64,000 nt of DNA from Rothia gullae (lineage in GTDB: Bacteria > Actinomycetota > Actinomycetes > Actinomycetales > Micrococcaceae). The notes below the pieces were generated by a model that did no database searches, was not told where the DNA came from, and worked only from the letters and a program-made list of their open reading frames with translations. The stretch is taken from positions 131,223 through 195,222 of the forward strand of contig NZ_JANCOC010000001.1 in the NCBI RefSeq assembly GCF_024294905.1. The letters are read 5' to 3'. The position numbers and the translations under genes were made by a program. How positions within the stretch are numbered: position 1 is the stretch's first letter; each line of letters begins with the position of its first letter. Below are positions 7,840 to 16,453 of this stretch, in pieces.

Positions 7840-9014
7840 TGAACCGACTAATCCTCACCCGCCGTGCGGCGCTCACCTCCCTGGCGCTCATGCCGCTGCT
7901 CGCCGCCTGCGGTAGCAACGACACGACTCCGCACGTGGATCCCTCCGCGTCCAGCTACGGTACTCTGCGCATCGGCTACGGTGCCCTACGTGAGATGCGC
8001 GCCGTAGCGCACGTGTACGCGCGCGCCCTGCGACAGGTCGGCTACTCCGTTGAACTTGTTGACACCGACAACAGCCGCGCTACCGCCCTGCGCGGGCTCA
8101 TGGTTCCTTCGGCGAACTCCGCCACCCCCACCGCAACTCTGCCCGACGATGAGGAAAGTAGCGCCACCGCCGTCGAGGCGTTAGACCTGGTTATCGACTA
8201 CAGCGGCGACCTGCTGCTCTACCTGACCGACGACGGCAAAATCAGTCCCGCCGCCGCGCAGAACGAACGCATCGCAGCCTCCGTGAGCGCCTCCGCTCAG
8301 GCAGCCGGCGTGACCCTGCCCCCGGCAGCTACCCCCACCGCGGAGGAGAGCACCGCCTCCGCGCATGCTACGGACGCAACCGCGAGCCCCACCGCAAGCT
8401 CCACCCGCTCCGCAGACCCCATCAACCTGCGCGCCATGAGCACCACCGACATGACCAACGCCATCTCGCGCATCCTGCCCGAAGAGCTCATGCTTCTCAA
8501 CGGTGCTAGCGCCACCAACAAGGATGTGCTGGTCACTACCCGCGCCGTGAGCGCCCGCTACAAGTTCAGCTCCCTCGCGAACCTGCGCGATGTGCAGTCG
8601 AGTCTGGTGTTCTCCATCCCGACCGGGTACTCCAGCGGTACTTACGGCGTGGATTCTTTGCGGAGCCTCTACCGCTACCGTGTGCACGACCCGAAGATTC
8701 AGGACAACCCCGCCGAGCGCGTTAAAGCCCTCACCGCAGACACCGTGCAGGTGACCCTGCTGCACAGCTGCGACTCCGCGATTGAAGAGAATCGCCTAGT
8801 CACCCTGGAAGACCCGTCAACGGCGCTTCTGCAGCAGCAGCTGGTGCCCATTATTCGTCGTACCCTGCCAGATAGCGCCCGTACGGCAATTAACCGCGTA
8901 TCATCTACATTAGACACGGGTAACCTCTCGTTCCTGTTGCGTCTGACCAGCGGATCCAACCCCATCGCAGATGACGACGCAGCACAATTCATTTTGGATC
9001 ACCCTAGAAAGTAA
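7839..9014 (+). CDS. Orphan glycine betaine/quaternary-amine-type binding lipoprotein
   Basis: A lipoprotein signal ends in the lipobox LLAAC (Cys24); the preceding TRR pair is compatible with Tat export. The mature part has OpuAC-type features: TLRIGYGALREMRAVAHVYA at its start, DLVIDYSGDLLLYL (family DxxxEYTGT region) in the middle, and a C-terminal lobe beginning QDNPAERVKALTADTVQV. Two Thr/Ala/Ser-rich inserts (about residues 88-108 and 150-195) are unusual and may be flexible loops. It should bind a compatible solute outside the membrane, but no ABC permease or ATPase is nearby, so the ligand and partner are unknown. The first base overlaps the Nudix stop codon. Confidence 0.7.
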   Translation: MNRLILTRRAALTSLALMPLLAACGSNDTTPHVDPSASSYGTLRIGYGALREMRAVAHVYARALRQVGYSVELVDTDNSRATALRGLMVPSANSATPTATLPDDEESSATAVEALDLVIDYSGDLLLYLTDDGKISPAAAQNERIAASVSASAQAAGVTLPPAATPTAEESTASAHATDATASPTASSTRSADPINLRAMSTTDMTNAISRILPEELMLLNGASATNKDVLVTTRAVSARYKFSSLANLRDVQSSLVFSIPTGYSSGTYGVDSLRSLYRYRVHDPKIQDNPAERVKALTADTVQVTLLHSCDSAIEENRLVTLEDPSTALLQQQLVPIIRRTLPDSARTAINRVSSTLDTGNLSFLLRLTSGSNPIADDDAAQFILDHPRK

Positions 9015-9020
9015 ATCATC

Positions 9021-10244
9021 ATGACGAAGTACCGTCAGTCCTCAAAGTTGAGCAACGTCCTGTACGACATCCGCGGCCCCATTCTGGATGAGGCCAATCG
9101 CATGGAAGCGATGGGTCACCGCATCCTCAAACTGAACATTGGTAACCCCGCACCCTTCGGCTTTGAGGCGCCGGATGCCATCATGATGGACATCATTCGT
9201 CACCTGCCCGAAACCCAGGGCTACTCTGACTCTCGCGGTCTCTACTCGGCACGTACCGCTATTGTGCAGCACTACCAGAACCGCGGCATCATGAACCTCG
9301 ACACCGACGCCGTCTACCTGGGCAACGGCGTGTCCGAGCTGATCCCGATGACCCTGCAGGCACTGTGCGAGACCGGCGACGAAATCCTGGTGCCTATGCC
9401 CGACTACCCGCTGTGGACCGCATCCACCGCGCTGGTGGGCGGTAAGCCCGTGCACTACCTTTGCGATGAGGAAAACAACTGGTACCCGGATATTGAAGAC
9501 ATTAAGTCGAAGATTACCGAGCGCACCAAGGGCATCGTGGTTATCAACCCGAACAACCCCACCGGCGCCGTGTACCCGCGCTCCGTGCTCAAGCAGATTG
9601 TCGATGTGGCACGCGAGCACGGCCTGGTGGTCTTCTCTGACGAAATCTACGAAAAGATCACCTACGACGGCGCTGAAGCCATCAACATGGCAACCCTCAC
9701 CGGCGACGACGTGCTCTGCCTGACCTTCTCTGGTCTGTCCAAGGCGTACCGCGTCTGCGGTTACCGTGCAGGCTGGGTCGCTATCACCGGCCCCAAGAAG
9801 GATGCCGCAAGCTACCTTGAGGGTATTCACCTGCTCGCCTCCATGCGCCTGTGCTCCAACGTCCCGGCACAGCACGCAATCCAGACCGCGCTCGGCGGCT
9901 ACCAGTCCATTAACGAGCTGATTGTTCCCGGCGGTCGCCTGTACGAGCAGCGCACCCTGGCGCACAAGATGCTCAACGAGATTGACGGCATCAGCTGCAC
10001 CAACGCGGAAGGCGCGCTCTACCTGTTCCCGAAGATCGACATTGAGCGCTTCGACATTACCGACGATGAGCAGTTCGCCCTGGACCTGCTCAAGAGCCAG
10101 AAGATCCTCTTCAGCCACGGCCGCGCGTTCAACTGGAAGGACCCGGACCACTTCCGCCTGGTGTTCCTGCCCGATACGCAGACCCTCACCAGCGCCCTGG
10201 AGCGCCTGGGTAACTTCATGGCTGACTACAAGCAGAAGCACTAG
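9021..10244 (+). CDS. alaA: Alanine-type aminotransferase (AlaA-like)
   Basis: A PLP fold-type I enzyme of 407 residues that should transfer the amino group between glutamate and pyruvate. It matches E. coli AlaA closely along its length: SSKLSNVLYDIRGPILDEA at the start, LKLNIGNPAPFGFEAPD, GNGVSELI, INPNNPTGAVYP, SDEIYEKI. SGLSKAYRVCGYRAGW contains the Schiff-base lysine, and FNWKDPDHFRLVFLP lies near the end. Only six bases separate it from the lipoprotein gene, so it probably ends the Nudix-lipoprotein-alaA operon, closed by the hairpin at 10273-10320. Confidence 0.9.
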   Translation: MTKYRQSSKLSNVLYDIRGPILDEANRMEAMGHRILKLNIGNPAPFGFEAPDAIMMDIIRHLPETQGYSDSRGLYSARTAIVQHYQNRGIMNLDTDAVYLGNGVSELIPMTLQALCETGDEILVPMPDYPLWTASTALVGGKPVHYLCDEENNWYPDIEDIKSKITERTKGIVVINPNNPTGAVYPRSVLKQIVDVAREHGLVVFSDEIYEKITYDGAEAINMATLTGDDVLCLTFSGLSKAYRVCGYRAGWVAITGPKKDAASYLEGIHLLASMRLCSNVPAQHAIQTALGGYQSINELIVPGGRLYEQRTLAHKMLNEIDGISCTNAEGALYLFPKIDIERFDITDDEQFALDLLKSQKILFSHGRAFNWKDPDHFRLVFLPDTQTLTSALERLGNFMADYKQKH

Positions 10245-10272
10245 CCCTGCTCTCTCTGCTACGTATAGACGG

Positions 10273-10320
10273 AAAATAGCCTGCCCCGCAGTTCTGATGA
10301 GCTGCGGGGCAGGCTATTTT
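10273..10320. terminator. Bidirectional terminator after alaA
   Basis: A perfect stem aaaatagcctgccccgcag / ctgcggggcaggctatttt, A tract on one side and T tract on the other. Confidence 0.9.
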
Positions 10321-10594
<274 letters not shown>

Positions 10595-10864
10595 CTAGTT
10601 CGCCGCAGGCTCCTGACCTGCCTGTGCGCCTGCCTGCGTGCCGCGTGCCGCGTTCAGGCGCTCCTGCGCGCCCTGCAGCCACGCCTCGCAACGGGCGGCA
10701 AGCGCCTCGCCACGCTCCCACAGAGCGATAGAGGTCTCCAGGTCGCTGGCGCCGGACTCCAGCTGGCGCACGACCTGCTCCAGCTCGGCGCGCGCCTGCT
10801 CGTAGCCGAGGGTTTCGACGGGTGCGCCCAGCTCGGCGCTGTTGAAGCTAATGTTCTCGCTCAT
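10595..10864 (-). CDS. xseB: Exodeoxyribonuclease VII small subunit
   Basis: An 89-residue protein with the XseB core: [23 protein letters not shown]-type turn ([15 protein letters not shown]), then a C-terminal coiled helix with [12 protein letters not shown]. It binds XseA to form exonuclease VII, which degrades single-stranded DNA into oligonucleotides. It lies 53 bases after xseA on the same strand. The Ala/Gln-rich last 15 residues run right up to the homopolymer artefact, so the exact C-terminus is uncertain. Confidence 0.9.
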   Translation of the reverse strand: MSENISFNSAELGAPVETLGYEQARAELEQVVRQLESGASDLETSIALWERGEALAARCEAWLQGAQERLNAARGTQAGAQAGQEPAAN

Positions 10865-10917
10865 TGAGGAACCTTTCAGGGGTAAAAACCAGGGGTAAAA
10901 CGTAGGGGTATCGATGT

Positions 10918-12219
10918 TTAGGAGATATTTGAGGGATCCGTAGAAGTCACGGTCGCCTGCGCCGAACCGGTCGCCGCGCGCACCGTAATCTGCTCGCCCT
11001 CACTCAGCGCCGAAGCGTCACGCACAATAGCGCCCGCGGCATCCTGAACGATGGAGTAGCCGCGGTTGAGCGTCTGCGCAGGCGAGAGCGAACGCACCCG
11101 CGCCAACGTATGCGACAGAGTCGCCGATTCACGCTCCAGACGGTGCTGCACCGAACGGTGAGCGCGCTCGCGCAACTGGCTCAGCTCCTCCACACGCATG
11201 AGCAGGGAGGACTCCGGGTGGGTGAGCACCGGGCGGCTACGCAACTGCGCAATGTAGTTCATCTGCATGCCCACGTAGCCGAGCACCGCACGGTCCAGGC
11301 GGGCGCGAGTCTCGGTGATGCGGGCGGTTTCCTCCGAAATATCGGGCACAATGCGCTTACCCGCATCGGTGGGGGTGGATGCGCGCAGGTCGGCGACCGC
11401 ATCGAGGATGGGGGAGTCCGCCTCGTGACCGATTGCCGAGACCACCGGGGTGGTGGCCGCCGCGACGGCGCGGATGAGCGCCTCCTCGGAGAAAGGCAAC
11501 AGGTCCTCGAAGGAGCCGCCGCCTCGGGCGATGACGATGACGTCCACCTCCGGGTGGGCATCCAGCTCGGCGAGAGCCGCAATGACCTCAGCCGCCGCAC
11601 CCTCACCCTGAACGCGGGTATTGCGCACCTCGAAGACCACGCCGGGCCAGCGCAGGGAGGCGTTGCGGATAACGTCCTTCTCCGCGTCAGAATCGCGACC
11701 GGTAATCAGACCCACGCGATTCGGCAGCATGGGCAGCGGCTTCTTACGCGCGTCAGAGAACAGCCCCTCAGCGGCGAGAGCTTCACGCAGACGCTGCAGT
11801 TGCTCGTGCAGGTTACCGGTGCCGACCGCGTACACTTCCTTGCCGATGAGGGAGAGCTTGCCGTTCTTCCACAGGCTCGGCTTGGCGCGGGTGACGATGC
11901 GAGCGCCTACGGTCACATCAGCCGCCAGGCCGCTACCGGCACGCCCGAAGAGCGCGAGGGTGAAGGAGAAATCTTCGTTGAGGTCTTTGAGTTCCATGAA
12001 GACGTTGCCGCCGCGGCCGTTGAGGGAGGCTACCTGCGCCTCCACCCAGAGCTCGGGAACCTTGTCTACGTAGTTTTTGAGGTTCTGCGCGAGCAGGGCG
12101 AGGGGCCAGGGGTTGGTGGCGGTGGTTTCCTGAGACTTCCCGGGAAGCTGCCGCTCGTGCGCGGGTGGCACCACCAATGCGGGTGCCGGCTGCGCTGCGG
12201 AGGGGTTGTAGAAGTTCAT
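10918..12219 (-). CDS. xseA: Exodeoxyribonuclease VII large subunit
   Basis: 433 residues. An N-terminal OB fold ([20 protein letters not shown], then [17 protein letters not shown]) is followed by the catalytic region with [32 protein letters not shown] and [14 protein letters not shown] long helical segment and a C-terminal RGYSIV-type repeat ([14 protein letters not shown]) close the protein. The ATG giving MNFYNPS was chosen; an in-frame extension of 14 residues exists but is not family-like. It forms an operon with xseB and is divergent from the membrane-protein gene at 12375. Confidence 0.95.
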   Translation of the reverse strand: MNFYNPSAAQPAPALVVPPAHERQLPGKSQETTATNPWPLALLAQNLKNYVDKVPELWVEAQVASLNGRGGNVFMELKDLNEDFSFTLALFGRAGSGLAADVTVGARIVTRAKPSLWKNGKLSLIGKEVYAVGTGNLHEQLQRLREALAAEGLFSDARKKPLPMLPNRVGLITGRDSDAEKDVIRNASLRWPGVVFEVRNTRVQGEGAAAEVIAALAELDAHPEVDVIVIARGGGSFEDLLPFSEEALIRAVAAATTPVVSAIGHEADSPILDAVADLRASTPTDAGKRIVPDISEETARITETRARLDRAVLGYVGMQMNYIAQLRSRPVLTHPESSLLMRVEELSQLRERAHRSVQHRLERESATLSHTLARVRSLSPAQTLNRGYSIVQDAAGAIVRDASALSEGEQITVRAATGSAQATVTSTDPSNIS

Positions 12220-12374
12220 ACTCTCTATTGTCCCTGATTGGTCGGTTATGCGCCTGCGCACAGGTCAGCCTGGCGACTCGGGTAGCTTGCACGGAGTGCA
12301 GACAGAACTTAGCTTCTGGCGCATTCTGCGGGTCCGAATCGGCTTTGAACACCGTGAGCGGGTACCCTAGGCTC

Positions 12375-13598
12375 ATGCGCTCACCCGATCAGCCAGCACA
12401 TCAGAACAATGCCCTCAACGCCGCCGCGGCTTCGTCTGCGGCGGGTACGGGCGCGCAAAACTACCCGGCGGATGCGACCCGAGTCGTCGGCACCCGGATC
12501 ACCCGCACGGATGGCTACTACACGGACGGCCACTACACGGCGGATGAAGACACCACCCTGCTGCAGCCCACCCGCACGCTCGGCCACGGGACAGCCCCCA
12601 CCAAAGCTGAATTGCAGGCTGCCCCGGAGCCTCCCTTCGCGGCAGGTTTGCGCAGGTTCCTGACCGTTGTGCTGTGCGCCCTGGCCCTGGTGACCGGTCT
12701 GGGCGCAACCGCGGGTGCCTGGGTGAACTCTAAGCTCATGTCAGAGCGTGGTTTCTCGCAGATTTCCTCCAACCTGGCGGAGGACTCGCAGCTTGCCTCG
12801 CGCATTGCGGACGGCGCGGTGGAAGACCTCATGAACTCCGAGGCTATGACAACCTTCCTCGACGGCACCAAAGCAAGCGGCTTATACTCCATTCTTGTAA
12901 AGCCGACGCAGGACGGCATACGTTCTATGCTCAACCGTTCCGCGGCTGAGCTGTCAAAAACTGAAGAATATCGAAGCCTCTGGAAGGAAGTCGCCGAGGA
13001 AACTCGCCGCTACAACCTTGAACACCAGGACGGCCCCGCCGTCATTGTGCTCACCCCCTTCTACCGTGCGCTGGATGCGAAGGTCGGCTCTATCGGCTCC
13101 TTCGACCCGGACCTGACGAAGCTCGGCCCTGAAACCCTCAACATTGACCGGGTGAAGGACGGCAACAACCCGCAGGACCAGCAGGAATGGTACCTGCACG
13201 CCGGCATTAACCGTGCCGCCGCGCTGGGCAAGTCCACCGTGCCGCTGACCATCATCTCGGTGCTGAGCCTGCTGCTGGCTACGCTGCTGGCACCCAGGCA
13301 CCGCATCCTGGTGCCCGTGGTTACGGCTCTGCTCTACGCCCTGCTGGGATGGGGCGCCGCAGCCTGGTTAGGCGGCCAGAGCCCCGAATCCCTAGGAATT
13401 ACCAGCCACAGCACCGCCGGAACGGCGCTGATTACCGGGATATGGAACCAGCTCGCACCGTCACTGACCGGGCATCTGGAAGCGGCGGCAAGCTACGGGC
13501 TGGTCCTGGCAATTCTCGCCCTGCTGCTCGGTATCCTGATTCGCCTCACCGCCCTGGGCCGTAGCCCTGCGAGCGGTGCCACAGTCATCACACACTAA
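12375..13598 (+). CDS. Conserved integral membrane protein of unknown function
   Basis: 407 residues. A hydrophilic, Thr/Ala-rich N-terminus (about 90 residues) is followed by one membrane segment (FLTVVLCALALVTGLGATAG). A large, presumably extracytoplasmic region of about 180 residues then leads to three C-terminal membrane segments starting at VPLTIISVLSLLLATLLA. I recognise this only as the actinobacterial membrane protein found divergent from xseA and upstream of ispH. TACCCT (12363-12368) lies six bases before the ATG, so the transcript is probably leaderless. No enzymatic motif was seen. Confidence 0.75.
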   Translation: MRSPDQPAHQNNALNAAAASSAAGTGAQNYPADATRVVGTRITRTDGYYTDGHYTADEDTTLLQPTRTLGHGTAPTKAELQAAPEPPFAAGLRRFLTVVLCALALVTGLGATAGAWVNSKLMSERGFSQISSNLAEDSQLASRIADGAVEDLMNSEAMTTFLDGTKASGLYSILVKPTQDGIRSMLNRSAAELSKTEEYRSLWKEVAEETRRYNLEHQDGPAVIVLTPFYRALDAKVGSIGSFDPDLTKLGPETLNIDRVKDGNNPQDQQEWYLHAGINRAAALGKSTVPLTIISVLSLLLATLLAPRHRILVPVVTALLYALLGWGAAAWLGGQSPESLGITSHSTAGTALITGIWNQLAPSLTGHLEAAASYGLVLAILALLLGILIRLTALGRSPASGATVITH

Positions 13599-13625
13599 AA
13601 GTCCGAACAACGTAGGATAGTAACC

Positions 13626-14711
13626 ATGTCCACTGAAACTATTGCCCTGGGCCTGCCGCCCGTACCCCGCGAGCGCCGCAGCCGTGCCGAGGTTGAAGCC
13701 GCCGCACCCGTCACCGGTGAGAAGAAAGTCCTGCTCGCCACCCCGCGCGGTTACTGCGCAGGCGTTGACCGTGCCGTGATCGCTGTTGAGAAGGCGCTGG
13801 AGCACTACGGCGCGCCCGTCTACGTGCGTAAGCAGATTGTTCACAACCGCCACGTGGTGGAGACCCTGGAGAAGCAGGGCGCTATCTTCGTTGATGAAGT
13901 GGACGAAGTACCCGAAGGCTCCGTGACCGTGTTCTCGGCGCACGGCGTGTCCCCGGCAGTGGTTTCCGCAGCTGGCGATCGCTCCCTGAACACCATTGAT
14001 GCGACCTGCCCGCTGGTGAACAAGGTACACCGCGAGGCTGTGCGCTTCGCCAAGCAGGACTATGACATCCTGCTCATCGGTCACACCGGCCACGAAGAGG
14101 TCGAGGGTACCGCAGGTGAGGCGCCCGAGCACATCCAGATCGTGAACTCGCCCGACGAGGTGGATCAGGTGACCGTCCGCAACCCGGAGAAGGTCGTCTG
14201 GATTTCTCAGACCACCCTGTCCGTGGACGAAACCCTGGAAACCGTGGCGCGTCTGCGTGAGCGTTTCCCCTCCCTGCAGGATCCGCCCTCGGACGACATC
14301 TGCTACGCAACCTCCAACCGCCAGGGCGCCATCAAGGAGATTGCTCCGCGCGCTGACCTGGTCATCGTGGTTGGTTCGGCAAACTCCTCGAACTCCGTGC
14401 GCCTGAAGGAAGTGGCACTCGAATACGGCGCTAAGCGTGCCGAGCGTGTGGACTTCGCACACCAGGTGGACGAGTCCTGGTTTGAGGGCGTGGCAACCGT
14501 GGGCCTGACCTCCGGCGCGTCCGTGCCCGAGGTTCTGGTTCAGGAGGTACTGGCCCTGCTCGCCGAGTACGGCTACAACACCATCGAAGAGGTGGAGACC
14601 GCGAAGGAAGACATTCTCTTCTCCCTGCCGAAGGAACTGCGTTCCGCCCTGAAGAACGATGAGAACGTGGGCCGCCAGCTCGGTGGCCGCGGCGCTAAGC
14701 CCACTCGCTAA
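13626..14711 (+). CDS. ispH: 4-hydroxy-3-methylbut-2-enyl diphosphate reductase
   Basis: The last enzyme of the MEP isoprenoid pathway, an iron-sulfur protein yielding IPP and DMAPP. The three cluster cysteines are visible in [24 protein letters not shown] and [26 protein letters not shown] and [10 protein letters not shown] are also intact. 361 residues is normal for Actinobacteria, with a variable N-terminal 35-residue extension. TAGGAT (13613-13618) lies seven bases before the ATG with no ribosome binding site. The terminator at 14728-14773 is the sequence that recurs at 16181. Confidence 0.95.
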   Translation: MSTETIALGLPPVPRERRSRAEVEAAAPVTGEKKVLLATPRGYCAGVDRAVIAVEKALEHYGAPVYVRKQIVHNRHVVETLEKQGAIFVDEVDEVPEGSVTVFSAHGVSPAVVSAAGDRSLNTIDATCPLVNKVHREAVRFAKQDYDILLIGHTGHEEVEGTAGEAPEHIQIVNSPDEVDQVTVRNPEKVVWISQTTLSVDETLETVARLRERFPSLQDPPSDDICYATSNRQGAIKEIAPRADLVIVVGSANSSNSVRLKEVALEYGAKRAERVDFAHQVDESWFEGVATVGLTSGASVPEVLVQEVLALLAEYGYNTIEEVETAKEDILFSLPKELRSALKNDENVGRQLGGRGAKPTR

Positions 14712-14727
14712 TACTTTTTAGCTTATG

Positions 14728-14773
14728 ACCCCGTGTCCTCTTCCCCCGTGTGGGGAGAAGACACGGGGTCTTT
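14728..14773 (+). terminator. ispH terminator
   Basis: Stem accccgtgtc / gacacggggt with an inner tcccc/gggga pairing, then tcttt. The 3' half is duplicated at 16181-16230. Confidence 0.8.
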
Positions 14774-14800
14774 GTATCTGATATGTGGGGAAGCACTGTT
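14751..14800 (+). repeat. Direct repeat, left copy (ispH terminator 3' half)
   Basis: These 50 bases recur at 16181-16230 with about six differences (shared core cccgtgtggggagaagacac, then ggggt, tttgtatctgat). The two copies bracket the operon remnants and the AT-rich insert. Confidence 0.85.
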
Positions 14801-14802
14801 TG

Positions 14803-14881
14803 GGACGGCGGTACGCGCCGGTCTACTTGGTGCGGTGCAGCAGACCGGTGGCCTGCTTAAGGACCTGACGATTCGCGCCAC
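14803..14881 (+). pseudogene. Remnant of a paralogous ABC-transporter ATPase gene
   Basis: This stretch matches 16712-16790 inside the intact ATPase gene (residues about 89-113, LLGAVQQTGGLLKDLTIRAT). There are about six changes, nearly all at third codon positions (ctc/ctt, gtt/gtg, ctc/ctt, atc/att; one Ala/Val). Such a pattern means the source was a functional, diverged allele or paralog before it was cut. Similarity stops abruptly at 14881/14882, where AT-rich DNA begins. Confidence 0.85.
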
Positions 14882-15890
14882 ATGAAGTTATTTAAGAATC
14901 TCCGTCTCTTTCAATGCCTGGATGATTCAAACCATTTATACCAATCGCTATGGAACAAACTCGTTATTTAACATGGTAATCATGTTTACCAACATGGGAC
15001 TTATGCTCTTTATATCCAATATGATTGGATACAATTGGCAACAATGGTTCTATTATACCTGTTGGGCTGTTGGTACATTAACCCTTACCTTATTTTTTCA
15101 ATATTTGGTTGAGTTTTTTAGAGAATCAACCGATAATACTGATCGGGAAAGCATCAAAGGTTTTCTATGGTTAACAGGTCTACAAAGTTTAGGGGTCTAT
15201 CTGGCAGCTCTTTTCCCTATTTACGTTGGAGTCTATATCTTTATTGCTAGTATTCTGCTAATATTTATTGTGCCAATTTTCTTGATGACTAAAGATGAGC
15301 ATTTCCAGGTAAATCTTCCCCATTTAATCGAGCGCGTCTCCCTTCTTGTCATCATTACGTTTGGAGAGATGGTTATTGGGCTAGCTAACTTCTTTACAGT
15401 TGAGAATTTCTCTATATATTCGGTTCTTAATTTCGTTATCATGCTTTCTCTGTTCTTGTTTTATTTTGGTGAATTTGACCATGCTATTGACGAAGGATCC
15501 AATCAAAAGGGAATATTTATAATTTATAGTCACTATCCTATTTTCATTGGGCTTATGTTGATGACAGTTTCGATGGGTTATCTCCTGAATCCCGAGGCTA
15601 ATCTTCTCGTTGCAATCAGCCTCTTTTATATCGGAATTGGCCTCTTCCAAGCTGCTGTCCTAGCAAATGGGCCCTATAACAAAAACTATCTTCGCTATCC
15701 GAGAAGTTACTACTGTGTCCAAGCGACACTCTATCTGGCTGCCTTGATTCTCTCTTTGGTTTTCGCTTCGAATCCTACAATAGTGCTGAGTATTGCAACC
15801 ATCTTCGCTCTAGCTATAGCCATTCATTTTATTTATTTTTATGTGACACAGAATAAAAAATATTCCAAATCTAACTGGGGGTTCTTTTAA
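14882..15890 (+). pseudogene. 5'-truncated LtrA-family membrane protein gene of low-GC origin
   Basis: An AT-rich reading frame, best start ATG 14922 (322 residues), encodes about eight membrane helices. It has the LtrA (low temperature requirement A) signature, here LIERVSLLVIITFGEMVIGL. LtrA proteins normally begin with an ELFFDLVFV-type helix followed by another; these are missing. In-frame codons upstream of the ATG (SFNAW) continue the family sequence back to the junction at 14882, so the 5' end was lost and not simply mis-started. Codon use (AT-ending codons, ATT/TTT/TTA) resembles Streptococcus and contrasts sharply with both sides. It has no recognisable promoter or ribosome binding site here and is probably not functional. 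Confidence 0.8.
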
Positions 15891-15899
15891 TTAATTTAT

Positions 15900-15940
15900 A
15901 AAAACAAAAAAGCCTTGGCTTCCAAGGCTTTTTTGTTTTT
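15900..15940. terminator. Bidirectional terminator of Firmicute type inside the insert
   Basis: A perfect stem aaaaacaaaaaagccttgg / ccaaggcttttttgttttt with a cttc-type loop. It would serve both the ltrA fragment and the convergent fragment. Confidence 0.9.
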
Positions 15941-15998
15941 ATAAACTAAATTTGTCCATCATTTGTTTATCAACTTCCTTTCCAGACATATCTAATCT
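15939..15998 (-). pseudogene. 3' end of a convergent low-GC gene, unidentified
   Basis: On the minus strand the AT-rich DNA encodes an open tail RLDMSGKEVDKQMMDKFSL, then TAA, directly before the shared terminator. The frame is cut at 15998/15999, where Rothia-type sequence resumes. I do not recognise the protein. Its presence shows that the insert is a random cut from a foreign genome (two convergent gene ends) and not a mobile element. Confidence 0.65.
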
Positions 15999-16180
15999 CC
16001 TGCTGATGCGCCGCGCAACCCGCCGCTAAATGCTTCTTCCCGCCGCAGTCTCAAGAGTTCCGTAGTATCAGGGGCTCCCGAGGCTGCGGCGGAAGCCGTA
16101 CCCGCTCACACCGCATCTGCTAACACTGCCGCGCCGCGTCCTGGAAACTGGTGCGAGTGGGTTCGTGGTGAAGGATACGG
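15999..16180 (+). pseudogene. Remnants of paralogous ABC permease end and response regulator
   Basis: 15999-16046 matches the last codons of the intact permease gene plus its downstream bases (18210-18257, encoding LMRRATRR then stop). 16082-16136 matches the following intergenic DNA (about 18273-18327). 16138-16179 matches the response-regulator gene at about 20112-20153 (EAGASGFVVKDTG there, ETGASGFVVKDTG here). The sensor-kinase gene and most of the regulator are deleted. Together with 14803-14881 this is the skeleton of a second copy of the ABC/two-component operon. Confidence 0.8.
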
Positions 16181-16230
16181 GTTCCCCGTGTGGGGAGAAG
16201 ACACGGGGTTTTTGTATCTGATGTGCGGGA
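16181..16230 (+). repeat. Direct repeat, right copy (ispH terminator 3' half)
   Basis: Partner of 14751-14800. It begins immediately after the response-regulator remnant, so it marks the right edge of the duplicated or rearranged segment. Confidence 0.85.
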
Positions 16231-16379
16231 TGCGCGGGCAGGGACGCTTGCGCAGCTTCGCGTTCACGCTACGCGGGGGAGTGCCCCCTCTGCGGCGCCC
16301 CAACAACGATTGGCACAGGCGCCTTGAGGACGGAGCCCCCGCTTCGCGTAACGGGCCGCGACGCTCGCATATCCTCAAC

Positions 16380-16411
16380 TCATGACATTTGTCATGGGCA
16401 GGTCATGACAC
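16380..16411. promoter_or_regulatory. Candidate response-regulator binding sites before the ABC operon
   Basis: ATGACatttGTCAT is an inverted repeat, and a further GTCATGAC palindrome follows ten bases later. They sit just upstream of where a -35 box would be for the promoter whose -10 is TGTAAT (16442-16447); no good -35 is visible. That layout fits activation by the NarL/DesR-type regulator encoded at 19808. This is inference from position and symmetry. Confidence 0.45.
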
Positions 16412-16453
16412 TCTGTACCGCAGCGGTGCGAAAACCGGCGGTGTAATAGAACC

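Noticed and set aside
14882..15998. AT-rich insert considered as an insertion sequence or prophage fragment
   Set aside because: It has no transposase, integrase, terminal inverted repeats or target-site duplication; it contains two cut housekeeping-type gene ends.
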